This document shows positions 15,301 through 19,836 of a DNA stretch of 19,836 nt, one piece after another. The stretch's first letter is position 1; each line of letters begins with the position of its first letter. The notes under the pieces were generated by a model. It was not told where the DNA came from. It made no database searches and worked only from the letters and a program-made list of their open reading frames with translations. The DNA is from CAZVFX01 sp964626565. Its GTDB lineage: Bacteria; Myxococcota_A; UBA9042; CAIXZC01. Where the stretch lies: contig CAZVFX010000129.1 in NCBI GenBank assembly GCA_964626565.1, positions 1-19,836 of the forward strand. The letters are read 5' to 3'. The position numbers were made by a program, and so were the translations under genes.

Positions 15301-16250
15301 ACGGCGTTGACAACGATTGCGACGGCAAGACCGACCCGGAAGACACCGACGGCTGCGAGACCTTCCTGCTGGACTCCGACGGCGACGAATTCGGCCTCGA
15401 CGGTTCGGTGAAGTGCCTGTGCGAAGCCGCCGCACCCTACACCGCCACGGTGGGGGAAGATTGCGACGACGGCAATCCGCAAGCCAACCCGGACGAGGAA
15501 GAGTCGTGCGGCACCCAGTTCGACGACAACTGCGACGGCGACATCAACGAAGGTTGCACCATCACCAGTTGCAAGGCGGAGCACGAACTGAACCCCGATT
15601 CCCCCTCCGGCGTGTACAGCCTCGACCCGGACGGTTTTGGTGGCACCGACCCGTTCCCCGTCTACTGCGATATGGAGACCGACGGCGGCGGCTGGACTCT
15701 GGTAATGAAACAGAAATCAGGCTCAGGCTACAACTCAGACCTGTCGGTGATCAAGTGGACCGGCTGGTCCCAGGCCAGCCAGACCATGAATCCGGAAGAC
15801 GCCTCCCTCGACGACGCCAACATGGTGAACCTGGCATACACCCTGCTGGACGTGGCGCAGATCCGTCTGACCGCTTCGGAAACGTGGGTGGACACCGATT
15901 CCGGGGCCTGGACCCGGACCATCAACACAACACCGTTCGACGCGTTGAGCAACGCCAAGGGCAACCAGACCGGCAACGAAGGGACCACCGACAACACACC
16001 CTGGGCCGCAGCCCCGTTTACAGATCATACCTGGACGACCACCACCACCAACTACGGCCTTTGCTGGCGGGCGGGACCATGGTTCAACCGCACCAGCTAC
16101 GAAAACACCTACGGCGGCATCAAGTGGGGCTGGCTGTTCAACAACGAGTGCCATTCCTCAAGTACCGATACCGCGGAAGGCCTGGGCTGTTGCGGCAACC
16201 CCGACTGGTACCGCGAGAGTCCCTGGACCCTCTACCTTTGGGCAAGATGA
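12321..16250 (+). CDS. Giant MopE/TSP3-repeat lipoprotein with fibrinogen-like C-terminus
   Basis: 1309 residues. GAGG lies 6 bases before the ATG. The signal peptide ends in lipobox GFAC (Cys19). Order by approximate residue: an acidic linker to 85; a Cys-rich region 88-215 (GDCNEGFC, NNSDCMT, EDSDCPSGYMC units); then twelve MopE-type motifs of form CDGxDNDCDxxxDE up to about 1005 plus one degenerate copy (FDDNCDGDINEGC), the metal-binding motif family named after the copper-binding MopE. Among the earlier ones, residues 332-672 are Asp/Gly-rich thrombospondin type 3-like repeats (DGDGVGDACDPDADGDGIPD) that should bind Ca2+. Residues about 1083-1309 form a fibrinogen-like domain with YCDMETDGGGWTLV at 1115-1128, a glycan- or acetyl-group-recognising fold in other proteins. 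It reads as a long metal-stiffened surface stalk with a lectin-like head. Ligand and function are unknown. Confidence 0.9.
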   Translation: MKRALGACWLLLVAVGFACGGEGGVEVKPDQTSAEDAAEIAAPLDLTVEIPLADRGGEPEFDTGIDPDVDTADLHPTDLGWTPGPGEPGYACTTPGDCNEGFCIHTPEGLLCTQTCQEECPFGWECALHEPSLPDQVFICVPGFVDLCRPCANNSDCMTNGADSGQTCVVYGEEGNFCGGACAEDSDCPSGYMCTAADDVSGGSGLQCVLEEGECACAQLFVDDGAHTSCFVENEWGTCFGQRKCLAAGLSPCDAATALAEVCDGLDNDCDDAVDEELSGGDCVVVNQFGACPGVETCAGGNLVCEGTAAKLEQCDGEDNDCDSKIDEDFPDTDGDGVADCLENDIDGDAIPDGLDNCEGDFNPDQKDFDLDLLGDVCDPDDDNDFSPDEADCSSLDPDVHPGASEECDGKDNDCNALVDEGFDDSDMDGWKDCVDEDDDNDGTLDTLDCAPLEPLAHPGAQEACDGVDNDCDFDVDEGYPDADGDGDADCIDQDQDGDLLPDNMDNCAGVPNPGQEDLDGDGVGDACDPDADGDGIPDSADNCVGVKNTLQGDLDGDGDGDACDDDMDGDSVPNGLDNCAGVPNQGQEDADGDGVGDACEDDADGDGSPDAIDCAPLEPAVHPGAEELCDGVDNDCDLAADEGYPDSDADGVKDYVDADDDNDGVPDDGDCAPLDPDVLPGAGEECDGIDNNCNDLVDEELGTLSCGKGLCSHTVAACADGLPQTCDPWEGIGVEECDGVDNDCDGLVDEDQGTTTCGLGVCLHTVQNCAGGIPQVCDSMEGAEVETCDGKDNDCDGPSDEELGSTTCGLGLCEHTIQNCIAGITYWCDPLQGATPEVCDGLDNDCDDEIDEEQGSVTCGKGICQHQQPYCEAGKVAVCDPFLGAEPEICDGVDNDCNGLVDESIPPLVCGLGVCAKVVAGCTDGVPGECDPLAGAGQEVCDGNDNDCDGQVDEGMGYSTCGVGQCLHTIANCEGGELQQCDPQEGESEEVCDGVDNDCDGKTDPEDTDGCETFLLDSDGDEFGLDGSVKCLCEAAAPYTATVGEDCDDGNPQANPDEEESCGTQFDDNCDGDINEGCTITSCKAEHELNPDSPSGVYSLDPDGFGGTDPFPVYCDMETDGGGWTLVMKQKSGSGYNSDLSVIKWTGWSQASQTMNPEDASLDDANMVNLAYTLLDVAQIRLTASETWVDTDSGAWTRTINTTPFDALSNAKGNQTGNEGTTDNTPWAAAPFTDHTWTTTTTNYGLCWRAGPWFNRTSYENTYGGIKWGWLFNNECHSSSTDTAEGLGCCGNPDWYRESPWTLYLWAR
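13314..14336 (+). repeat. TSP3-like calcium-binding Asp/Gly repeat block
   Basis: Within the stalk protein this block repeats units such as DxDGDGVGDACD, DGIPDSADNC and GVPNPGQED. These are typical of thrombospondin type 3/OmpA-linker Ca2+-binding repeats, with MopE-type CDGxDNDC motifs interleaved. Unit length is irregular, unlike the strictly periodic block that follows. The codons are heavily GAC/GGC/TGC biased. Confidence 0.85.
14439..15356 (+). repeat. Six exact 153-bp (51-residue) tandem MopE-type repeats
   Basis: The first Cys codon of each unit (CGxGxC) falls at 14439, 14592, 14745, 14898, 15051 and 15204, always 153 bases apart. Unit pattern: CGxGxCxHT, then C, then CDPxxG, then ECDGxDNDCDGxVDEE. 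Six Cys per unit are kept in register. Sequence identity between units is moderate, so length is conserved more strictly than sequence. This points to a folded structural module rather than a recent slippage product. Confidence 0.9.
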
Positions 16251-16255
16251 TGATT

Positions 16256-16259
16256 GGAG
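16256..16259 (+). promoter_or_regulatory. Ribosome binding site that fixes the start at 16268
   Basis: GGAG lies 8 bases before the ATG at 16268. Two in-frame ATGs at 16247 and 16250 overlap the TGA stop of the upstream gene but would add only seven polar residues before the signal peptide. 16268 is therefore the preferred start, with translational coupling from the 16250 stop likely. Confidence 0.7.
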
Positions 16260-16267
16260 ACGTCAAG

Positions 16268-19200
16268 ATGATCAATCGAAGCTTCGCATTACTGCTGCTT
16301 CTTGTTTCCTTCGCCTCTGCTGCCTGTAGCGATGCAGCGGCAACCGGGGACCTCACCGATGCTACGGTTCAGACCCTGGTGAGCACCAATTTCCTCAATG
16401 CGGGGGAGACATTCAAGGTCACATGCATCGTCATAAATAAGCACGGCAAAAAGGTGCCTGCAGACACCACTTTCGCTGTCGATCCGGGAAAGGGGGTCAT
16501 CGTGCAGGGAACGGAGCTGACCCCCCAACTCCCCGGCGAGTACGCAGTGGCGTGCCGCATAGCCGGCGAAGGGATCGTGGACAAGACACCCGAAACGGTG
16601 ATCGTCACCATGGACAATATTGCGAGCATCGAAACAGTGCTGGACAAGAACAAGGTGACCGCGGGCGAAAAGGTGGTGGGCGTCTGCCAGGTGCGCGATA
16701 TTGACGGCGAGTGGGTGGGTTGGGAAACAGAACTCCTGGTGGACCCGCCCTTCGGGATCGAAGTCGACGACCACACAATCTCTACAATCATGATGGGCAA
16801 ATATGATGTCGCCTGCCGCGCGTTGGGCCTGCCCATTGTCGACAAAACTCCCGAGCTGCTGACTGTCTCGGCCGGAGACGCCCAGACGGTGAGGGCGACC
16901 ATCAAGGAAGAGGTCGTTGAAGCGGGCACCGTGGTGCCGGTGTTGTGTACCATCGAAGACTCCATGGGCAACGTGCTTGAGCACCAATCCGTCATCGACC
17001 CGCAGGAGGGAATCGAAGTGCAGGGGTCGAGCATTCTGGCCAAAGTCGCCGGCGAATACGACGTCACCTGCTCTGCAGCCGAAGAAGAAGAGCTGGGTTC
17101 GTTGGAGAAGATCCCGGATCACCTGACGGTCCTGGGCGGCGAGCCCATGGTGTTGACCCTGAAACCCAAGCCCAAAAAGGACGCGTACAAAGTAGAAGAC
17201 ATGGTCGCCATCCTCGTGAGTGTGGAGGATGAGCACGGCAATCTCCTCGAGGACTTTGTCGAAGAGGTCATCTTGACCGCGCCCGAGGAAATGGACGTCA
17301 CCGAAGGGGGCAAGTACGTGTTCCCGTTCGAGGGCACCTTCACCTTCACCGGTGAACTGCCCGCACCCTTCGACCACCTGTCCGACGAACTCACCCTCTA
17401 CTGCGACGACACCGGTCCCACCATAGTGGTATTCAAGCCGGAGCGGGCCGCAACTCTCACCGGTGAGCAGATGGTATCGGTGGAAGGCAACGTAGTAGAC
17501 AACGTCTCGTCCGTGGTCGAATTGGACATCAACGGAATCAGCGTGCCGGTGGACGCGGAGGGGAATTTCTTCCACGTGGTAGAAGCAGCCCACGGCATGA
17601 ACATCTTGACCCTCGCAGGCTTTGACGGTTTCGGGAACGACGCCAAGGTCGTTCAGTCGTTCTACTACTCCACCGGCTACGTGGACTACTCTTCGGAGGA
17701 GATTCAGAATGTGATTCTAGAGGAGGCGTTGCTTGTCTTCCTGGGGCAGAACTTCCTGGACGACGGCGACCACGACAAGGCGAACGTCGACGACCTGGCC
17801 ACGCTGCTGGAAATTCTGCTGGATAACGTGGTGGACCTGGTAATTCCGGGGGACGGCATCCCCCTGATCGACACCGTCATCCCCGACCTGCTGAACTACT
17901 CGCTGGGAGTGGCCGGCTTCGGAGTTACAATAACGGGCGACCTGGAGATTGCCGTCCATCTGGAAACCATCACCCTGGCCGCGCCGTACGTGAGCATCGA
18001 CACCCGGGAGGGCGGGATCGACCTGGCCATCAGCTTCCCGGGGACGGACGAAAACCCCGGGGTGTACGTACAACTGCTGCTGGAGTTGGGCTTTGACCTT
18101 ACCCTGGACGTCAACCTCGGCCCGGGATTGGAGTACGAGATCTTCATGGCTCCGTTCACCACTGTGGAATCGTCGGTGTCGGTGGAGACGCTGGTGGTTT
18201 CAACCAAGTTGGATATGGACAAGAATCCGGGCGAAGACCTCGCCCTCTCCATAGGGGAACTGAAAGTGGAGCCCATAGGCATCCACGTCTCTCCGTTGCA
18301 GGACCTGGCCATCGAATTGGGGCCGGTAGAGGTCAACGGAGTCGAAGTGTTCGACCTGGGCTCCGTGCCTCTGGGGCAACTCATTCAGAACTTCGACGCG
18401 TTCCTGTCCGATTTCATAATCGACCCGGTGCTCAACTTCCTCATCCCCATGGTGACAGACCTGCTGCAGCCCATCATAGAAAGCCAGGTGTCGCCCATGA
18501 TCGAAGATCTGCTCAACCAGTTCGAACTGGAGCTGCCCATCCCCCTGCCCGCGCTGCCTGGCTCTCCCGGAGACGTGACCATCACCTTCAAGACGGCGCT
18601 GTCGTCGGTGCATTTCAGCGACACCGGCGGCGAACTGGGACTGCTGGCCGGCTTCATGGCCCCGAAAGGTGTGGACCGGGAAATTCTGGGCAGCATCCTC
18701 AGAATGGGCTGTATGGGCGGGCCACAGGTGCCGCCGGAGTTTGATTCTTCCGAGAAGATGTCCCTGGCCGCGGCTTTGGACATGGTGAACGAACTCCTCT
18801 TCTCCATCTGGTGGGGCGGAGGCCTGGCGCTGACTCTGGATGACTCGGTTCTGGGCGGGCTCTCGCTTGACGGTTTCGGCGTAAGCAATCTAAACGTCTC
18901 CACTACTTTCCTGCTGCCGCCCATCCTGGATGACTGCACCGCAAAGGGTATGGTGGAACTTCAGGTAGGAGATCTGTTGGTCGACCTCTCACTGACCGTT
19001 TTGATCGCGCCGGTCAAAATCTCCATGTACGTGAGCGCGGCCCTGGACGCAACCATCTACGGGCAAGGCAACGAAATCGGACTGGAAGTCCTCGGGGTGA
19101 CGGAACTGGGCACCCAGATCATGAAGATCGAAGGCAACTTAGGCCCGCTGGCCGGCATGCTCGATATCGAAGAGCTCATCGACAACGTGCTGGTGCCCAT

Positions 19201-19366
19201 GATCCTCGAGCAGGTGAGCAATCTCTCCCTCGGAAGCTTCCCCCTCCCCGAAATCGATCTGTCCGCCCTCCTTCCGGGCATTCCTCCCGGAACGACACTC
19301 TCCCTGACCAATCTCGAAATCGGTATGAAGAGCGGCTATCTGCTGTTCGGTGGAGAATTGCAGTAG
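16268..19366 (+). CDS. Ig-like repeat lipoprotein with BPI/LBP (TULIP)-like C-terminal half
   Basis: 1032 residues. The signal peptide ends in a lipobox (SAAC, Cys20). Three Ig-like repeats of about 85 residues follow (28-115, 116-201, 204-290). Each has two Cys about 42 residues apart (53/96, 140/183, 227/268), a VDPxxGIxV core and a GEYDVACR strand. A fourth divergent unit (291-380) and a glucodextranase-B-like Ig domain (385-465) come next. Residues 470-1032 are rich in Leu, Val, Ile and Pro. They contain landmarks of the BPI/LBP/CETP fold: a central LPIPLPALPG linker (756-765), MVNELLFSIWWGGGLALTLDD (839-859), VELQVGDLLVDLSL (896-909) and a terminal FPLPEID...SGYLLFGGEL (991-1031). This predicts a hydrophobic lipid-carrying tube held on the membrane by a lipid anchor. 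The gene is co-transcribed with the stalk gene 17 bases upstream. The lipid-binding assignment is by motif recall, not a search. Confidence 0.8.
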   Translation: MINRSFALLLLLVSFASAACSDAAATGDLTDATVQTLVSTNFLNAGETFKVTCIVINKHGKKVPADTTFAVDPGKGVIVQGTELTPQLPGEYAVACRIAGEGIVDKTPETVIVTMDNIASIETVLDKNKVTAGEKVVGVCQVRDIDGEWVGWETELLVDPPFGIEVDDHTISTIMMGKYDVACRALGLPIVDKTPELLTVSAGDAQTVRATIKEEVVEAGTVVPVLCTIEDSMGNVLEHQSVIDPQEGIEVQGSSILAKVAGEYDVTCSAAEEEELGSLEKIPDHLTVLGGEPMVLTLKPKPKKDAYKVEDMVAILVSVEDEHGNLLEDFVEEVILTAPEEMDVTEGGKYVFPFEGTFTFTGELPAPFDHLSDELTLYCDDTGPTIVVFKPERAATLTGEQMVSVEGNVVDNVSSVVELDINGISVPVDAEGNFFHVVEAAHGMNILTLAGFDGFGNDAKVVQSFYYSTGYVDYSSEEIQNVILEEALLVFLGQNFLDDGDHDKANVDDLATLLEILLDNVVDLVIPGDGIPLIDTVIPDLLNYSLGVAGFGVTITGDLEIAVHLETITLAAPYVSIDTREGGIDLAISFPGTDENPGVYVQLLLELGFDLTLDVNLGPGLEYEIFMAPFTTVESSVSVETLVVSTKLDMDKNPGEDLALSIGELKVEPIGIHVSPLQDLAIELGPVEVNGVEVFDLGSVPLGQLIQNFDAFLSDFIIDPVLNFLIPMVTDLLQPIIESQVSPMIEDLLNQFELELPIPLPALPGSPGDVTITFKTALSSVHFSDTGGELGLLAGFMAPKGVDREILGSILRMGCMGGPQVPPEFDSSEKMSLAAALDMVNELLFSIWWGGGLALTLDDSVLGGLSLDGFGVSNLNVSTTFLLPPILDDCTAKGMVELQVGDLLVDLSLTVLIAPVKISMYVSAALDATIYGQGNEIGLEVLGVTELGTQIMKIEGNLGPLAGMLDIEELIDNVLVPMILEQVSNLSLGSFPLPEIDLSALLPGIPPGTTLSLTNLEIGMKSGYLLFGGELQ

Positions 19367-19484
19367 TCTATCGAGAAACCCGCTCCCGACGAGACGCCCA
19401 AATAATTTGCCCGCAAGTGCACTTTTTTTGGCCAGATCGAATTCGAACCCCCGATATTAAAGGGTAGAAGGTCAATCAGCCGCG

Positions 19485-19583
19485 CCGCGGGGACCGCGGA
19501 ACCCGCATGCATCAGACGGCAGTTGGCTCGTTCTTTGAACTGGTACGGGGGTTTACGCCGTTCGGCCGTGGGCGCCGGGTTCC
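19485..19583 (+). other. Nested inverted repeats, possible structured RNA
   Basis: CCGCGG-GGA-CCGCGG (19485-19499) can fold as a tight hairpin. GGAACCCG (19498-19505) is complementary to CGGGTTCC (19576-19583). Inside it ACGG (19516-19519) pairs with CCGT (19558-19561), and CAGTT (19520-19524) with AACTG (19538-19542). The nesting suggests a folded RNA of about 90 nucleotides, but the first hairpin and the long stem share two bases, and no known family is recognised. Confidence 0.25.
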
Positions 19584-19745
19584 AATGGTGGGTAAGTCGG
19601 CCTTAAATATGTACCCAGGAACCGCTCGTCGAATACTCACGCCTGAATCACCTCTGTCCAAAAAGGAGAGAAGAAGAAGAAGAGACCCACCCAAACATAA
19701 ACCACCTCACCCACATCATATCAATGGAGTAGTCTGCGCTCACCT

Positions 19746-19784
19746 CCCGCCTGACCAGACCAGTTGGGGTTGGGCGGGTTTTTT
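19746..19784 (+). terminator. Strong Rho-independent terminator
   Basis: CCCGCCTGACC (19746-19756) pairs with GGTTGGGCGGG (19768-19778) over 11 bp including two G-T wobbles. An 11-base loop closes it and six T (19779-19784) follow at once. It would end + strand transcripts, either the two-gene mRNA about 380 bases beyond its last stop codon or a separate small transcript from the noncoding region. Confidence 0.75.
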
Positions 19785-19802
19785 GGGGTTGGGCGGGGTG
19801 GG
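19764..19802 (+). repeat. Duplicated G-rich tract with quadruplex potential
   Basis: TTGGGGTTGGGCGGG occurs at 19764-19778 and again at 19783-19797, followed by TGGG. Seven runs of three or more G within 37 bases meet the usual G-quadruplex pattern. The first copy doubles as the 3' arm of the terminator, so the second looks like a partial duplication of that arm. Confidence 0.7.
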
Positions 19803-19836
19803 TAAATAAAAGGAAAATGCAAACGACATGGAGTCG

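Larger units (their letters stand above)
19367..19836. other. Noncoding 3' region with no credible gene
   Basis: No reading frame here has a ribosome site, protein-like composition or neighbour logic; the 100-residue frame at 19507-19809 is low-complexity Arg/Pro/Gly. The content seen is: a short palindrome AGTGCACT running into seven T (19416-19429), too small for a proper hairpin; inverted repeats at 19485-19583; a 26-base purine tract (19660-19685) with AAG repeats; a C/A-rich stretch; a clear terminator (19746-19784); and a G-rich duplication. Base composition is unlike the coding DNA. It may be a long 3' untranslated region or hold an unrecognised RNA. Confidence 0.6.

Noticed and set aside
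13100..15560. CRISPR-like regular repeats
   Set aside because: The regularity is in codons for CDGxDNDCDG motifs within one long open frame. Units diverge at the DNA level and there are no identical repeats with unique spacers.
12195..15584. A 1129-codon open frame on the minus strand opposite the stalk gene
   Set aside because: It mirrors the GAC/GGC/TGC-rich repeats of the + strand gene, which rarely create stop codons on the complement. Its product is a low-complexity Val/Ala/Gly string, and it also crosses the promoter region. The + strand frame has a signal peptide, conserved motifs and a ribosome site.
15317..16267. An N-terminal extension of the TULIP-like gene back to 15317
   Set aside because: The extension overlaps the stalk gene's fibrinogen-like region in another frame and is an Arg-rich shadow. 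The ATG at 16268 has a ribosome site and is followed directly by a lipoprotein signal peptide.
19416..19429. Terminator right after the TULIP-like gene (AGTGCACT plus T-run)
   Set aside because: The palindrome has no loop and cannot form a stable hairpin. The later structure at 19746-19784 is far stronger.
19430..19500. tRNA or tRNA fragment suggested by TTCGAAC at 19442-19448
   Set aside because: The bases flanking the T-loop-like heptamer do not form a T stem on either strand, and no acceptor, anticodon or D arm can be folded around it.
19507..19809. A 100-codon + strand frame in the noncoding tail
   Set aside because: No ribosome site, low-complexity Arg/Pro/Gly composition, and it runs through the terminator and G-rich tract.

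Overview
The window comes from a Gram-negative (diderm) bacterium with fairly GC-rich DNA. It encodes an outer-membrane beta-barrel, five predicted lipoproteins, and very long proteins built from MopE-type 'CDGxDNDCDG' repeats, thrombospondin type 3-like Asp/Gly repeats, IPT/TIG domains and a bacterial fibrinogen-like 'YCDxxTDGGGWT' domain. That repertoire is typical of Myxococcota, Bradymonadota and related former Deltaproteobacteria. This is inferred from protein style only, because no marker gene is present.

Layout. Seven genes are supported, in two divergent groups that fire from a short shared intergenic region (12149-12320). Leftward, in transcription order: a secreted glucodextranase-C-type protein (12148-11321), an outer-membrane porin-like barrel (11265-9319), an IPT-containing lipoprotein (9308-6906), a second, larger IPT/Cys-rich/CBM9-like lipoprotein (6761-3618) and a family GH57 alpha-glucan hydrolase lipoprotein (3600-85). 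Gaps are 55, 10, 144 and 17 bases, so this looks like one operon; the 144-base gap holds a 13-bp tandem repeat and possibly a weak internal promoter. Rightward: a 1309-residue MopE/TSP3/fibrinogen-like lipoprotein (12321-16250) and, 17 bases later, a 1032-residue lipoprotein with disulfide-type Ig-like repeats and a C-terminal half resembling BPI/LBP (TULIP) lipid-binding proteins (16268-19366). The last 470 bases have no credible gene, but they hold inverted repeats, a strong intrinsic terminator on the + strand and a duplicated G-rich tract.

How it may work together. The leftward operon reads as a surface alpha-glucan (starch/glycogen-like) capture, cleavage and uptake system: binding modules recur in several of its products, the GH57 enzyme cuts the glucan, and the barrel would admit the products. 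It is analogous in logic to the Bacteroidota Sus system, but here a porin-like barrel stands in for a SusC-type TonB-dependent channel, and no SusD is seen. The rightward pair combines a long metal-binding stalk ending in a lectin-like head with a predicted lipid-binding lipoprotein, so a role in surface contact or lipid handling is possible. Whether the two groups share a function is unknown; their back-to-back promoters and the inverted repeat between them would allow joint control.
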